64,000 nucleotides of DNA from Bradyrhizobium retamae (GCF_001440415.1 NZ_LLYA01000001.1:434001-498000); one strand, 5' to 3'. Counted from the first letter of the stretch, positions 35,170 to 46,354 are shown. Made by a program: numbers and translations. Notes: generated by a model from the sequence alone, not told the origin.

Positions 35170-37206
35170 TCATGCTGCCCTGATATTCGCCATGAAGCGA
35201 TCGAGTTCTTCGCGAAGGCGCGTGCTTTCGCTGGATAGCGTGCGGGCCGAATCCAACACTTCCTCGGACGCCGATCCGGTTTCAGTCGCGCCGCGATTGA
35301 CGTGCATGACGTTGGCGGCGGCCTCCTGCGTGCCTTGCGCGACGTTCTGGACGCTGCGCGCAATTTCCTGCGTTGCCGCGCTCTGCTGCTCGACGGCGCT
35401 GGCGATCGTCGCGGCGATGTCGGAGATCCTGCCGATGGTGCCGCCGATCTCCTTGATCGCGGCGACCGATTCCTGCGTCGCGCCCTGCATGCCCGAGATG
35501 TGACTGGAAATCTCGTCGGTCGCCTTCGCGGTCTGACTGGCGAGCGATTTGACTTCGGATGCAACCACGGCAAAGCCGCGGCCGGCATCGCCCGCGCGGG
35601 CGGCCTCGATGGTGGCGTTCAGCGCCAAAAGGTTGGTCTGCTCGGCAATCGCCGTGATCAGCTTGACCACGTCGCCGATCTCCTGCGCGGCACGCGACAG
35701 CTTGCCGATCCGCCCGTCGGTCTGTTCGGCCTGACGCACGGCGGCCTTTGCAATCTGGCTGGATTCCTTGACGCGCCGCCCGATCTCGTCGACGGAAGCC
35801 GACAGTTCCTCGGTCGCGGACGCCACCGACTGCATGTTGGTGGAGGCTTCTTCCGAGGCGCCGGCGACCTGGCTTGAGAGGCTCTGGGTGGTTTCCGCCG
35901 TCCGCGTCAGCTTGCCGGCAGCGGATTCGAGTTGCACGGCCGAGGACGACACGTTGGAAACGATGGCGCCGACTGCAACTTCGAATTCGTCGGCGAAGCG
36001 AATGAGTTCGGCGCGGCGCGCAGCACTCGCCGCCTTGTTCTGCGCTTCCTGGGTGGCGGCATCGCGCTCGGCGCGGGCAATCGCCTGCACCTTGAACTCC
36101 TCGACCGCGCTTGCCATCTCGCCCAGTTCGTCCTTGCGGCCGAGGCCGGGCAGCACGACTTCGAAATTGCCGGCGGCGAGTTCGCGCATCGCGTTGCACA
36201 TCGCAATCATCGGCCGGGAAATACCTTTGCCGAGGAAGAAGGCCCAGACACAACCGAGCAAAAAGCCGCCGGCGGCAAGGATCAGGATCAGCCGCTCGGT
36301 CTCGCCGATGGTCGCGTCCGACTCGGCTTCGAGCCGTTTCTGATCGGCCAGGAGGTCCGACTTCATGGCGCCCGAGCCCTTGTTGATAGCGGCGGCCGAT
36401 TCCGTCATTTCCAGCGTCAGCTCGTCGATCTCCTTGGAATTGTCGACCAGCTTGGCGAGCGACTTCTGGTATTCCTCCAGCATGCCGGAGATTTCCTTGA
36501 TCCCCTCGCGGATCTTTTCGTTGTTCGACGAAATCGCCTTGAGCGCGTTCTCGACGAATTTCAGGCGCGCCATTGCGCTGGCAGCGACCGTCTTATCGGA
36601 ATTGACCACGAACGTATTGGCAAGCGCAGTGACCGCCTGAAACTGTTCGGTCACCTTCTTCGCGCCGAGCGTGATCACCGGCATTTCGTCATCGTCGGCA
36701 TTGCTCGGGAGATCGTCCAGCTTGTAGCGCAGCGAGTTGCCGGTGCGGGTGAGCTGGTTCTGCGTGACGCGCGCACTCTCGTCCTTGACCTTGACGATGT
36801 CGGCGAAAATCTTGGTGAAGGCGCGGAACTCCCGCTCCAGTTTCGCGACCTGCTCGAGCCGCGTCGGATTGGTGGTCCCCTTCATCGAGGCAATGATTGC
36901 GTCCTTCAGGCCGGCCTCGGCAGCTAGCGCCGCCTTGCCGTCCTCTTCCTTTCCGGTCGCCACGAAATAGCGGGCGAGCGACCGGTAGGAAATCAGTTCG
37001 CGGTCGATGTCGCGTGACAGATCGGCCTCCAGCACGCTGCGCCGGTAGGACTCCACGCCGGCCGAAACCCGCTCGAACCCGAGATAGGCAAACCCCATGC
37101 TGGCGGCCGAAATCGCCAGCACGACGGCAAAGCCGAGCATTATCTTGGCGCGGAACCGCAGGGTCGGGAGCTTGAAAGACGAGCCGCCACGCTTCAGAAA
37201 TCGCAC
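35170..37206 (-). CDS. Methyl-accepting chemotaxis protein
   Basis: This 678-residue receptor has a first membrane helix near residues 21-45 ([19 protein letters not shown]), a ~260-residue helical periplasmic domain, a second helix ([21 protein letters not shown]), a HAMP domain, and the cytoplasmic signalling domain with the conserved tip [31 protein letters not shown] read in blocks. It controls CheA activity in response to an unknown stimulus. No che genes are adjacent. The periplasmic domain is all-helical, like HBM or 4HB types; the exact class is unsure. Confidence 0.94.
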   Translation of the reverse strand: MRFLKRGGSSFKLPTLRFRAKIMLGFAVVLAISAASMGFAYLGFERVSAGVESYRRSVLEADLSRDIDRELISYRSLARYFVATGKEEDGKAALAAEAGLKDAIIASMKGTTNPTRLEQVAKLEREFRAFTKIFADIVKVKDESARVTQNQLTRTGNSLRYKLDDLPSNADDDEMPVITLGAKKVTEQFQAVTALANTFVVNSDKTVAASAMARLKFVENALKAISSNNEKIREGIKEISGMLEEYQKSLAKLVDNSKEIDELTLEMTESAAAINKGSGAMKSDLLADQKRLEAESDATIGETERLILILAAGGFLLGCVWAFFLGKGISRPMIAMCNAMRELAAGNFEVVLPGLGRKDELGEMASAVEEFKVQAIARAERDAATQEAQNKAASAARRAELIRFADEFEVAVGAIVSNVSSSAVQLESAAGKLTRTAETTQSLSSQVAGASEEASTNMQSVASATEELSASVDEIGRRVKESSQIAKAAVRQAEQTDGRIGKLSRAAQEIGDVVKLITAIAEQTNLLALNATIEAARAGDAGRGFAVVASEVKSLASQTAKATDEISSHISGMQGATQESVAAIKEIGGTIGRISDIAATIASAVEQQSAATQEIARSVQNVAQGTQEAAANVMHVNRGATETGSASEEVLDSARTLSSESTRLREELDRFMANIRAA

Positions 37207-37328
37207 GTCACCCCCCGTTTTCGTTCTGAAAAACAGGCATCGGAAGCCCAGCCCCCGATCCGGTGCGCAAAGTTAAGGCAGAATGGATAAGGGCGGGTAA
37301 ATCTGGGCAAAACTTGCAAGGGGTTGCT

Positions 37329-37543
37329 CTTATCCTCCCCTGGAGGGGTCCGAGACGAGCAAAGCTCGCTCGTGGGTCGGTTCGCGTGGAGCGAAGCGAA
37401 ATGCAAAACGGGGTGGGGTGGTCTCTCCACTCGGGCACTGATCGTGAGGTGATACCGTCACCCCACCCCGCCACGCATCTTACGATGCGCGGCGACCCAC
37501 GAGCGAGCTTCGCTCGTCTCGGACCCCTCTAGGGGAGCGTAAG
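37329..37543. repeat. 215-bp imperfect palindrome (MITE-like or interspersed repeat pair)
   Basis: Arms 37329-37379 and 37493-37543 are 51 bp each and inverted with about four mismatches. A second inverted pair, CGGGGTGGGGTG (37409-37420) and CACCCCACCCCG (37459-37470), is nested inside. There is no coding content. The arm sequence resembles the intergenic repeats frequent in Bradyrhizobium. Confidence 0.8.
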
Positions 37544-37584
37544 AAAAATTCGCGTCGAGAGTCTTCGGCACGAAGCCGCGCCAA

Positions 37585-37600
37585 TGTCATCACAATGACA
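37585..37600. promoter_or_regulatory. Inverted repeat upstream of coxS
   Basis: TGTCAT (37585-37590) and ATGACA (37595-37600), with a 4-base spacer, lie about 83 bases before the coxS GTG. This could be an operator for the cox operon; inferred. Confidence 0.35.
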
Positions 37601-37682
37601 GCGCCGACCAAAATCCTAGTTGCAAGTTCCTTCGCCGCTGTTTCTAATTGGAATAATTATAAAACATCGGGAGGTACCACGC

Positions 37683-38168
<486 letters not shown>

Positions 38169-38253
38169 CTGGCGCAGGCCAGCATTTTCCGAATTCGACA
38201 CCGCGGCTCGAGAGAAATCGCGGAAACAATAATTCCGGTCGGGAGGACAGGAC

Positions 38254-40599
38254 ATGGGCGTTGAAGGCATTGGCGCAAGCGTCGTGCGCAAGGAAGACCG
38301 CCGTTTCATCACAGGCAAGGGCCGTTACGTCGACGATATCAAGCTGGTGGGCATGACCCACGCACACTTCATCCGCAGCCCGCACGCACATGCGAAGATC
38401 AAGAGCATCGACACCTCGGCGGCGATGGAGATGCCGGGCGTGGTCGGCGTGCTGACCGGCCAGCAGATCGTCGACGACAAGATCGGCAATCTGATCTGCG
38501 GCTGGGCGATTACCTCCAAGGACGGCACCGGCATGAAGATGGGTGCATGGCCGGCGATGGCGCCGGAGACCGTGCGCTTCGTCGGCCAGGCGGTCGCGGT
38601 GGTGATCGCCGAGACCAAGAACCAGGCCCGCGACGCGGCCGAGGCCGTGGTCGTCAACTATGAGGAATTGCCGGCCGTTCCGGACATTCGCGCCGCGATC
38701 AAGCCGGGCGCGCCGCAACTGCACCCCGAGGCTCCGGGCAACGTGATCTACGACTGGACCATCGGCGATGAAGCCGCGACCGATGCCGCATTCAAATCCG
38801 CAGCCAACATCGTTTCGCTCGACATCACCAACAACCGCCTGGTGCCGAACGCGATGGAGCCGCGCGCGGCGATCGCGGAATATAACGAACCTGAAGAGCA
38901 TTTTACGCTCTACACGACCTCGCAGAATCCGCATGTCGCCCGCCTCGTGCTGTCGGCGTTCTACAACATCGCGCAGGAGCACAAGCTGCGGGTGGTGGCG
39001 CCTGACGTCGGCGGCGGTTTCGGCTCAAAAATCTTCATCTACCCCGAGGAGATGGTGGCGCTGTGGGCCTCCAAGAAGGTCGGCCGTCCGGTGAAGTGGA
39101 CCGGCGACCGCACCGAAGCCTTCCTGACCGACGCGCATGGCCGCGATCACCTCACCAAGGCTGAGATGGCGTTCGACAAGGACAACAAGGTCACCGGCTT
39201 GCGCGTGAAGACTTACGCCAATCTCGGCGGCTACATGTCGCTGTTCTCCTCCTCGGTGCCGACCTATCTCTATGCGACGCTGCTGTCGGGCCAGTACAAC
39301 ATTCCCAACATCTTCGCCGAGGTGATCAGCGTCTACACCAACACCGTTCCGGTCGACGCCTATCGCGGCGCGGGCCGGCCCGAGGCAAGTTTTGTGGTGG
39401 AACGGCTGATGGAAACGGCGGCGCGGCAGTTGAATGTCGATCCGGCCGAGTTGCGGAAGAAGAATTTCATCACGCAGTTTCCGCATCAGACGCCTGTGAT
39501 CATGGCCTATGACATCGGTGACTTCCACGCCTCGCTCGATGCCGCAATGAAGGCGATCGACTATGCGGGCTTCCCGGCCCGCCAAGCAAAAGCGAAATCC
39601 GAGGGCAAGCTGCGCGGCCTCGGCGTCTCCTGCTACATCGAGGCCTGCGGCATTGCGCCTTCAAAGGCGGTCGGCAGTCTCGGTGCCGGCGTAGGTCTGT
39701 GGGAATCGGCGGAAGTGCGCGTCAATCCGGTCGGCACCATCGAGGTCCTGACGGGATCGCACAGCCACGGCCAGGGCCACGAGACGACGTTCTGCCAGCT
39801 CATCGCCGAGCGCCTCGGCGTTCCCATCAGCCAGGTCCAGATCGTCCATGGCGACACCGACAAGGTGCAGTTCGGCATGGGTACCTACGGCTCGCGCTCT
39901 GCGGCGGTCGGCCTCACTGCGATCCTGAAGGCGATGGAAAAAGTCGAAGCGAAGGCCAAGAAGATTGCGGCCCATCAGCTCGAAGCATCGGAGAACGACA
40001 TCGTCATCGAGAATGGCGAGTTCAAGGTCGCCGGCACCGACAAGTCGCTGGCGCTGCCGATGGTCGCGCTCGCGGCCTACACCGCGCACAACCTGCCTGA
40101 CGGCATGGAGCCAGGCCTGAAGGAGGGCGCATTCTACGACCCGACCAACTTCACCTTCCCGGCCGGCGCCTATATCTGCGAGATGGAAGTGGATGCCGGC
40201 ACCGGAAAGAGCACCTTCGTCAACTTCGTGGCGGCGGATGATTTCGGCCGGCTGATCAATCCGATGATCGTCGAAGGCCAGGTCCATGGCGGCCTCGCCC
40301 AGGGCATCGGCCAGGCGCTGCTGGAGGGCGCGGTGTACGACTCATCCGGCCAGCTCGTGACCGCGTCGTTCATGGATTACACCATGCCGCGCGCGGACGA
40401 CCTGCCCTCCTTCAAGCTGTCGCACACGACGACGCTATGTCCGGGCAATCCGCTCGGCGTAAAGGGCTGCGGCGAGGCGGGCGCGATCGGCGCGTCGGCC
40501 GCCGTCATCAACGCCATCACCGATGCGATCGGCAACAACAAACTCGAAATGCCGGCGACGCCCGATCGGGTGTGGCATGCCATTCACGGCAACGCGTAA
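38254..40599 (+). CDS. coxL: Form II CO-dehydrogenase-like large (molybdopterin) subunit
   Basis: This 781-residue catalytic subunit has aldehyde-oxidase-type domains. The active-site loop reads AYRGAGR, which defines form II (BMS) enzymes; the form I loop AYxCSFR, with the Cu-binding cysteine, is absent. The cofactor segment [14 protein letters not shown] and the late [10 protein letters not shown], with the expected catalytic glutamate, are intact. Some form II enzymes oxidise CO slowly and others act on organic substrates, so the true substrate is uncertain. No CoxD/E genes adjoin; a MoxR/CoxE pair lies at 3427-5757. Confidence 0.9.
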   Translation: MGVEGIGASVVRKEDRRFITGKGRYVDDIKLVGMTHAHFIRSPHAHAKIKSIDTSAAMEMPGVVGVLTGQQIVDDKIGNLICGWAITSKDGTGMKMGAWPAMAPETVRFVGQAVAVVIAETKNQARDAAEAVVVNYEELPAVPDIRAAIKPGAPQLHPEAPGNVIYDWTIGDEAATDAAFKSAANIVSLDITNNRLVPNAMEPRAAIAEYNEPEEHFTLYTTSQNPHVARLVLSAFYNIAQEHKLRVVAPDVGGGFGSKIFIYPEEMVALWASKKVGRPVKWTGDRTEAFLTDAHGRDHLTKAEMAFDKDNKVTGLRVKTYANLGGYMSLFSSSVPTYLYATLLSGQYNIPNIFAEVISVYTNTVPVDAYRGAGRPEASFVVERLMETAARQLNVDPAELRKKNFITQFPHQTPVIMAYDIGDFHASLDAAMKAIDYAGFPARQAKAKSEGKLRGLGVSCYIEACGIAPSKAVGSLGAGVGLWESAEVRVNPVGTIEVLTGSHSHGQGHETTFCQLIAERLGVPISQVQIVHGDTDKVQFGMGTYGSRSAAVGLTAILKAMEKVEAKAKKIAAHQLEASENDIVIENGEFKVAGTDKSLALPMVALAAYTAHNLPDGMEPGLKEGAFYDPTNFTFPAGAYICEMEVDAGTGKSTFVNFVAADDFGRLINPMIVEGQVHGGLAQGIGQALLEGAVYDSSGQLVTASFMDYTMPRADDLPSFKLSHTTTLCPGNPLGVKGCGEAGAIGASAAVINAITDAIGNNKLEMPATPDRVWHAIHGNA

Positions 40600-40614
40600 A
40601 AGGGGAGCACAGCC

Positions 40615-41415
40615 ATGTACCAGACAACCTATCACCGCCCCTCTTCGGTCGACGAAGCAGCAAGCCTGTTCACCAAGGGTTCCGACGCGAAATATTTGGC
40701 CGGCGGCCACACGCTGATTCCGGTGATGAAGCAGCGGCTGGCCTCGCCGTCCGACGTCATCGATCTCGGCAAGATCAAGGAGTTGGTCGGCATCGAGCCA
40801 ACCGGTGACGGAATAATGATCAAGGCGGCGACGACCCATCACGACGTGGCCTCGAGCGAAACGGTGCAGAAGGCACTCCCGGCGCTGGCTTACCTCGCCT
40901 CCCTGATCGGCGACCCGGCGGTGCGGCATCGCGGCACCATCGGCGGCTCGCTCGCCAACAACGATCCCGCGGCCGACTATCCGGCGGCGGTGCTGGCGCT
41001 CGGCGCCACCGTGAAGACCAACAAGCGTTCGATATCGGCGGATGATTTCTTCAAGGGCCTGTTCTCCACGGCGCTCGATGACGGCGAAATCATCACCGCC
41101 GTGTCGTTCCCGGTTCAGGCCAAAGCGGGCTACGCGAAGTTCAACCATCCGGCGTCGCGCTTTGCCCTGACCGGCGTGTTCGTCGCAAAAACCCCGGCGG
41201 GTGACGTCCGCGTCGCCGCCACCGGCGCATCGCAAGACGGCGTGATGCGAGTGCCCGCGATCGAGGCGGCGCTGAAGGCCAACTGGTCGGCCGCCGCGCT
41301 CGATAACGTCAAGATTTCCGCCGACGGCCTGATGAACGACATTCACGGCACCTCGGACTATCGCGCCAACCTGATCAAGGTGATGGCGCAGCGCGCGGTG
41401 ACCGCCGCCGGCTGA
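40615..41415 (+). CDS. coxM: CO-dehydrogenase-like medium (FAD) subunit
   Basis: This 266-residue FAD-binding subunit starts MYQTTYHRPSSVDEAASLF. The FAD contacts are AGGHTLIPVMKQRL and the TIGGSLANNDPAADYPAA motif (family TIGG...AHxDPA). It passes electrons to the quinone pool or another acceptor. It is 15 bases after coxL and completes the S-L-M operon. Order S-L-M is common in form II clusters, whereas form I is M-S-L. Confidence 0.91.
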   Translation: MYQTTYHRPSSVDEAASLFTKGSDAKYLAGGHTLIPVMKQRLASPSDVIDLGKIKELVGIEPTGDGIMIKAATTHHDVASSETVQKALPALAYLASLIGDPAVRHRGTIGGSLANNDPAADYPAAVLALGATVKTNKRSISADDFFKGLFSTALDDGEIITAVSFPVQAKAGYAKFNHPASRFALTGVFVAKTPAGDVRVAATGASQDGVMRVPAIEAALKANWSAAALDNVKISADGLMNDIHGTSDYRANLIKVMAQRAVTAAG

Positions 41416-41577
41416 TCAGCGCCTGCACGCGACTTTGACATGAGCGGCGCGCAGCGATGCGCGCCGCTTTCGTATTTTGGCTCGATTCTCGGCAAAAGAA
41501 GCTTGCCAGGGCCTCGCTTCGGCGGGACAATTTAGCTAATCAACTAATTAAGACGTTCCCTTGGGAGAGAAAACAAC

Positions 41578-42690
41578 GTGCTCGATCAACCAGCCCCCCA
41601 ATCCGCCACCCGCACCTCCGGCCCGCTTACAGGCTTCCGCATCGTCGAATTCGCCGGCATCGGCCCGGGTCCGTTCGCCTGCATGATGCTGGCCGACATG
41701 GGCGCCGAAGTCGTAACGCTTGACCGCATCGGCGCGAAGAAGAATCTGAAATCGGTGGCGGGTCGCGGCCGCAAAGTCGTCGAGCTCGATCTCAAGGACA
41801 AGGCTGCTGTCGCGCAGGTGCTCGACCTGCTTAGCAATGCCGACGCGCTGATCGAAGGTTTCCGTCCCGGCGTGATGGAGCGGCTGGGCCTCGGACCCGA
41901 TGTGGTGATGGCGCGCAATCCGCGGCTGGTGTTCGGCCGGATGACCGGTTGGGGCCAGGAAGGCCCGCTGGCGCACGCGGCCGGCCATGACATCAACTAC
42001 ATCTCGGTCACCGGCGCGCTTGCAGCGATCGGCACCAAGGAGAAGCCGGTGCCGCCGCTCAACCTGGTCGGCGATTTCGGCGGCGGCGCGCTCTATCTCG
42101 TGGTCGGCGTGCTGGCGGCGCTATTGGAAGCGTCGAAGTCCGGCAAGGGCCAGGTGGTGGATGCGGCGATGTGCGACGGCGCGGCGTCGCTGATGTCGAT
42201 GTTCTTCGACATGACCGCGATCGGCCGCTGGGTCGAAGGCCGCGAGCAGAATTTCCTCGACGGCGGCGCGCATTTCTACGGCATCTATGAATGTTCCTGC
42301 GGCAACTTCATTTCGATCGGCTCGATCGAACCGCAGTTCTATGCGCTGCTGCGCCAGCATGCCGGCCTCACCGACGCCGATTTCGACGCCCAGATGGACC
42401 GCAAGGCCTGGCCGGCACTGAAGGAAAAGCTGACAAAAGTGTTCAAGAGCAAGACCCGCGAAGACTGGTGCAAGATCATGGAAGGCACCGACATTTGCTT
42501 CGCGCCGATCCTGACGATGGCCGAAGCGCCGAAGCATCCGCACAATGCCGCGCGAAATATTTTCGTCGAGCGCCACGGCGTAATGCAACCGGCGCCCGCG
42601 CCGCGATTCTCGCGCACGCCGTCGGCGATCCGGGATGCGGAGAAGGCGGATATCGGGGAGTTGACCAGCGCGTGGAGGGCGGGGAGGTAA
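41578..42690 (+). CDS. Alpha-methylacyl-CoA racemase (CaiB/BaiF family)
   Basis: This 370-residue class III CoA-transferase-fold enzyme looks like a true racemase. [14 protein letters not shown] and [11 protein letters not shown] carry the His/Asp pair used by alpha-methylacyl-CoA racemases, and [30 protein letters not shown] and [10 protein letters not shown] match that branch rather than formyl-CoA transferases. It would epimerise 2-methyl-branched acyl-CoAs before beta-oxidation. The start is GTG with GGGAGAG upstream. It follows coxM by 162 bases and may be a separate unit. Confidence 0.9.
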   Translation: MLDQPAPQSATRTSGPLTGFRIVEFAGIGPGPFACMMLADMGAEVVTLDRIGAKKNLKSVAGRGRKVVELDLKDKAAVAQVLDLLSNADALIEGFRPGVMERLGLGPDVVMARNPRLVFGRMTGWGQEGPLAHAAGHDINYISVTGALAAIGTKEKPVPPLNLVGDFGGGALYLVVGVLAALLEASKSGKGQVVDAAMCDGAASLMSMFFDMTAIGRWVEGREQNFLDGGAHFYGIYECSCGNFISIGSIEPQFYALLRQHAGLTDADFDAQMDRKAWPALKEKLTKVFKSKTREDWCKIMEGTDICFAPILTMAEAPKHPHNAARNIFVERHGVMQPAPAPRFSRTPSAIRDAEKADIGELTSAWRAGR

Positions 42691-42792
42691 ACTCTCCGTC
42701 GTCCCCGCGCACACGCGCGGATCCATAACCACAGGGTTTGCTTGTGAGACGCAACTCACTCCCGCGCAAAATCGTGAAATCACGCGGTATGG

Positions 42793-42813
42793 GTCCCGGC
42801 TCAAGGCCGGGAC
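42793..42813. terminator. Hairpin between convergent racemase and hpd genes
   Basis: GTCCCGGC (42793-42800) and GCCGGGAC (42806-42813) form a perfect stem with loop TCAAG. The wider segment (42700-42820) resembles a Bradyrhizobium intergenic repeat. A bidirectional terminator is likely. Confidence 0.65.
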
Positions 42814-42822
42814 GACAACAGG

Positions 42823-43941
42823 CTACGCTGCATTCCCCACATTCAACACGCCTCGCCGGATCTGATCCTCCTCGATCGATTCGAACAGCGCCTTGAAGTT
42901 GCCCTCACCAAAGCCGTCATCGCCCTTGCGCTGGATGAATTCGAAGAAAATCGGCCCGATCGCGTTCGCGGAAAAGATCTGCAAGAGCACCTTGGTGTGG
43001 CCACCATCAACCACGCCCTCGCCGTCAATGAGAATGCCGTGGCGCTGCAGGCGGGCGACGTCCTCACCGTGCTGCGGCAGGCGTGCGTCGATCTTCTCGA
43101 AATAGGTATCCGGCGGCGACGGCATGAACGGTAATCCGGCCTCGCGCAGCGTCTCGACGGTACGGTAGATGTCCCGCGCGCCGCAGGCGATGTGCTGGAT
43201 GCCCTCGCCGCGATAGATGTTGAGATATTCCTCGATCTGTCCGGAGTCACCGGCATCCTCGTTGATCGGGATCCGGATCTTGCCGTCCGGGCTGGCCAGC
43301 GCACGCGAGAACAGGCCGGACGCGCGGCCCTCGATGTCGAAGAAGCGAATCTGGCGGAAGTTGAACAGCTTTTCGTAGAAGCCGGTCCAGACGTCCATTC
43401 GGCCGCGATGGACGTTGTGGGTGAGGTGATCGATGTAATAGAGCCCGGCGCCGACGGGCCGGGGATCGCGCGCGCCCAGCCATTCGAACTCGAGATCATA
43501 GGCCGATCCCTTGGCGCCGTAACGGTCGGTGAAATAGAGCAGGCTGCCGCCGATGCCCTTGAGCGCGGGAACGTCGAGCGTCTTCTGAGCGGACGAAACA
43601 TCGGCCGGCTCCGCGCCGAGCGAGAGCGCCCGCTCGTAGGCCAGCTTGGCGTCGACCACGCGAAACGCCATCGACGGTGCGCAAGGCCCATGCGCCGCGA
43701 CGAAGCCATGGCCATGGGTGCCAGGCTCCTCGTTGACCAGATAATTGATGTCACCCTGGCGATAGACCGTGATCTTCTTGATCTTGTGGCGGGCAACAGG
43801 CGCAAAGCCCATCAGCTTGAACAGCGCGTGCAGCTCTTCCGGGTTCGGATGCGCATACTCGACGAACTCGAAACCGTCGGTGCCCATCGGGTTGTCGGCG
43901 CTGATGGTGGCGGCCGGCGCATCGTGCGGAAACGGACCCAT
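42823..43941 (-). CDS. hpd: 4-hydroxyphenylpyruvate dioxygenase
   Basis: This 372-residue non-heme iron dioxygenase turns 4-hydroxyphenylpyruvate into homogentisate in tyrosine breakdown. It is a two-domain VOC protein. The iron ligands are in IDHLTHNVHRGRM (first His), EGIQHIACG (His) and FFEFIQRKGDDGFGEGNFKA (Glu), almost identical to the Pseudomonas enzyme. The ATG at 43941 has GGGAG upstream; a longer frame is unsupported. It is divergent from an Lrp-type regulator and about 2.5 kb from fahA and hmgA. Confidence 0.96.
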   Translation of the reverse strand: MGPFPHDAPAATISADNPMGTDGFEFVEYAHPNPEELHALFKLMGFAPVARHKIKKITVYRQGDINYLVNEEPGTHGHGFVAAHGPCAPSMAFRVVDAKLAYERALSLGAEPADVSSAQKTLDVPALKGIGGSLLYFTDRYGAKGSAYDLEFEWLGARDPRPVGAGLYYIDHLTHNVHRGRMDVWTGFYEKLFNFRQIRFFDIEGRASGLFSRALASPDGKIRIPINEDAGDSGQIEEYLNIYRGEGIQHIACGARDIYRTVETLREAGLPFMPSPPDTYFEKIDARLPQHGEDVARLQRHGILIDGEGVVDGGHTKVLLQIFSANAIGPIFFEFIQRKGDDGFGEGNFKALFESIEEDQIRRGVLNVGNAA

Positions 43942-44063
43942 GGCTAAACTCCCGTAGATTGATCCAGACCAATATCGGGCGAAACGGGCGCAAAGTGTAT
44001 GCAAACCGAGGGGCGTTAGGCTATCATCTCGCACAGTTCGTGCACGAAACCGGCAGTTGACGC

Positions 44064-44528
44064 ATGATTCCCGTGGATGCCTTCGACCTCAAAATGCTGG
44101 CCGCGCTGCAGGACGACGGCCGGCTGACCAACCAGCAACTCGCCGACCTCGTCGGCCTGTCCGCCTCGCAATGCTCGCGGCGGCGGATGCGGCTCGAGGA
44201 CGAAAAGGTCATCGCCGGCTACCACGCCGACCTCGCCGGCGAGGCGCTCGGCTTCAACCTCATCGCCTTCATTCACATTACGCTGGCGACGCATTCGCCC
44301 GACAACGCCAAGAAATTTCGCGCACTGGTCAACCACGTCGACGACATTCAGGAGGCCTATTCGCTCACGGGCGACGCCGACTATGTGCTGAAAGTGGTGC
44401 TGCGCGACTTGAAGGACCTCTCCGATCTCGTCAACAACGTGCTGATGCCGCATCAGAGTGTCGCGCATGTCCGCTCGTCGGTCGTGCTGGACCGGCTGAA
44501 GGAGAGCGCAAGGCTGCCGTTGAAGTGA
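44064..44528 (+). CDS. Lrp/AsnC-family regulator, divergent from hpd
   Basis: This 154-residue regulator has an N-terminal AsnC helix-turn-helix (LTNQQLADLVGLSASQCSRR) and a C-terminal RAM domain with GDADYVLKVVL. It is divergent from hpd with 122 bp between the starts, so it probably controls hpd in response to an aromatic amino acid or intermediate; this is inferred from position. It is similar in size to AcdR at 13132 but clearly a different protein. Confidence 0.88.
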   Translation: MIPVDAFDLKMLAALQDDGRLTNQQLADLVGLSASQCSRRRMRLEDEKVIAGYHADLAGEALGFNLIAFIHITLATHSPDNAKKFRALVNHVDDIQEAYSLTGDADYVLKVVLRDLKDLSDLVNNVLMPHQSVAHVRSSVVLDRLKESARLPLK

Positions 44529-44639
44529 GCCGGTTCGATGAGGCACTGGGGCCGCATGGCCCAAATCGAGGGAAATTCGTCATTCGCGTTCCCGATCCCA
44601 TTTGCGATGATCTGTAGGAATCACCCCACGAGACCCCGC

Positions 44640-44951
44640 ATGGCGCTGCAACTCCGACCAAACTGCGAATATTGCGACAAGGACCTGCCACCGAATGCGA
44701 TGGACGCGCGGATCTGTTCCTACGAATGCACGTTCTGCGCGGATTGCGTCGAGACCAAGCTGCATAACGTTTGCCCGAACTGCGGCGGCGGTTTTGAGCG
44801 GCGGCCGATCCGGCCCGCGATCGAGCGACGGCCGGGCGTGTGCGTCGTCAAGCACCCGCCGTCGGACAAGCGAGTGCATTTGAAGTACAGCCTTGAGGAT
44901 ATTGCCGCGCACTGTGCGCGGCTGCGGGATATACCGTCACAGGAGCGCTGA
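44640..44951 (+). CDS. DUF1272 small cysteine-rich protein
   Basis: This 103-residue cytoplasmic protein begins MALQLRPNCEYCDKDLPPNA. Cysteine pairs (CEYC, CSYECTFCADC, CPNCGG) make a small zinc-ribbon-like unit typical of DUF1272. The tail is basic and helical. The ATG at 44640 starts the conserved region; the frame extends upstream into non-conserved sequence. Function is unknown. It is separated by 112 bases from the Lrp gene and followed by an interspersed repeat. Confidence 0.85.
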   Translation: MALQLRPNCEYCDKDLPPNAMDARICSYECTFCADCVETKLHNVCPNCGGGFERRPIRPAIERRPGVCVVKHPPSDKRVHLKYSLEDIAAHCARLRDIPSQER

Positions 44952-44978
44952 ACTATCCGCGTCATTGCGAAGTTGAGT

Positions 44979-45067
44979 AGGGTGGGCAAAGCGAAGCGTG
45001 CCCACCATTAGATCCGCATCGGGATAGATGGTGGGCACGGCCCTACGCACCTTTGCCCCAACCTACG
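44979..45067. repeat. Intergenic palindromic repeat, copy B (convergent gap)
   Basis: This is a shorter relative of the element at 1644-1800. AGGGTGGGC (44979-44987) opens the copy; inner arms GTGCCCACCAT (44998-45008) and ATGGTGGGCAC (45028-45038) are perfect. The right outer arm is degenerate (GCCCCAACCTACGG). It lies between the ends of the DUF1272 gene and fahA. Confidence 0.8.
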
Positions 45068-45082
45068 GCCTCACAATGACGG

Positions 45083-46354
45083 CTACCCCACCGCCAAAAT
45101 CGTCCCCTCAACTTCGCCAAAGCCGACGCGGTAGCCGTCGCCCTGGCACCAGCCGCGCATCACGAGCGAATCGCCATCCTCCAGGAACGAGCGCTTCACG
45201 CCCTCGGCCAGCTCGACCGGCTCGGTGCCGTTCCAGCTTATCTCCAACAGGCTGCCGCGCTGGTCCTTCTCCGGACCGGAGATGGTGCCGCTCCCCAAGA
45301 TATCGCCGACATTCATGGCGCAGCCTGAAGACGCATGGTGCACGAGCTGCTGCACCGACGACCAGTACATGTATTTGAAATTGGTGCGGCTGATATTTTT
45401 CGGCGCGTTCATCGGCGCGGCGCGCAAGTCCACCTCCAGCGCCATGTCGTAGTTGTTCGGCTGCGTCTGCTGCAAGTACGGCAGCGGCTTCGGATCCTGC
45501 ACAGGGCCGTTGAGGCGGAACGGCTCCAGCGCCTCGCGCGTCACCACCCACGGGCTGATCGAGGTCGCGAACACCTTGGCCTGGAACGGACCGAGTGGGA
45601 CATATTCCCACTGCTGGATGTCGCGCGCGCTCCAGTCGTTGAGGATCACGAAGCCGAAGATCATTTCCTCGGCCTGCTTCTCGGTGAGCATTTCGCCCAT
45701 CACCGATGGCTGGCCGACCACCAGGCCCATCTCCAGCTCAAAATCGAGCCGCTTGCAGGGGCCGAAACTCGGCATGTCGGCCGTCGGCGGCTTCAATTGG
45801 CCGCGCGGCCGGCGCACCGGCGTGCCGCTGACAACAACCGTGGAGGCGCGGCCGTTATAGCCGATCGGCATGTGCAGCCAGTTCGGCTGTAGCGCATTGT
45901 CCTTGCCGCGGAACATCACGCCGACATTGGTGGCGTGCTCCTTGGACGAATAGAAATCGGTGTAGCCGGAGACCGCGAACGGCATGTGCAGCTTCACGTC
46001 CGCCATCGGCACCAGCGCGCGCTTGCGCAAGGCTTCGTTGTCGCGGAGCTCAGGATGATCGTGCCGCAAAAGCTCGCTGATCCGCGCCCGCGTGCTCGAC
46101 CAGACCTTCGGCCCCAGCGCCATGAACGCATTGAGCTGCGGCGCGGCGAACACCGCCGGCTCGACGAGATCGAAGCGGCAGTCCTGCGCGAGCTGCCAGA
46201 GATCGAGCACGTAATCGCCGATCGCGACACCGATGCGTGGGGCGAGCCCGTCCTTGGCGGAGAACACGCCGTAAGGGAGATTCTGGATCGGGAAATGGGA
46301 AGTGGGCGCGACGTCGATGAAGGAGCGGAGTTTGGGATCGTTGGGGTGGGGCAT
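45083..46354 (-). CDS. fahA: Fumarylacetoacetase
   Basis: This 423-residue enzyme performs the last step of tyrosine breakdown, splitting fumarylacetoacetate into fumarate and acetoacetate. It has an N-terminal FAA domain (NLPYGVFSAKDGLAPRIGVA) and a catalytic domain with DFYSSKEHATNVGVMFRG, DFELEMGLVVG, FGFVILNDWSARDIQQWEYV and NVGDILGSGTISGP. The start MPHPNDPK has GGGA upstream. It follows hmgA with a 72-base gap holding a hairpin, so its level may differ from upstream genes. Confidence 0.95.
   Translation of the reverse strand: MPHPNDPKLRSFIDVAPTSHFPIQNLPYGVFSAKDGLAPRIGVAIGDYVLDLWQLAQDCRFDLVEPAVFAAPQLNAFMALGPKVWSSTRARISELLRHDHPELRDNEALRKRALVPMADVKLHMPFAVSGYTDFYSSKEHATNVGVMFRGKDNALQPNWLHMPIGYNGRASTVVVSGTPVRRPRGQLKPPTADMPSFGPCKRLDFELEMGLVVGQPSVMGEMLTEKQAEEMIFGFVILNDWSARDIQQWEYVPLGPFQAKVFATSISPWVVTREALEPFRLNGPVQDPKPLPYLQQTQPNNYDMALEVDLRAAPMNAPKNISRTNFKYMYWSSVQQLVHHASSGCAMNVGDILGSGTISGPEKDQRGSLLEISWNGTEPVELAEGVKRSFLEDGDSLVMRGWCQGDGYRVGFGEVEGTILAVG

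Larger units (their letters stand above)
37207..37682. other. Intergenic region upstream of coxS
   Basis: This 476-bp gap separates the divergent chemoreceptor and coxS. Nearly half is the large palindrome at 37329-37543. The rest holds a TGTCAT/ATGACA inverted repeat at 37585-37600 and an AT-rich stretch before the coxS ribosome site. Open frames here are artefacts of the palindrome. Confidence 0.7.

Noticed and set aside
37208..37532. Overlapping frames on both strands sharing RASFARLGPL
   Set aside because: Produced by the inverted arms of the large palindrome, not by a gene.
38254..40599. Form I (copper) CO dehydrogenase
   Set aside because: The active-site loop is AYRGAGR with no cysteine.
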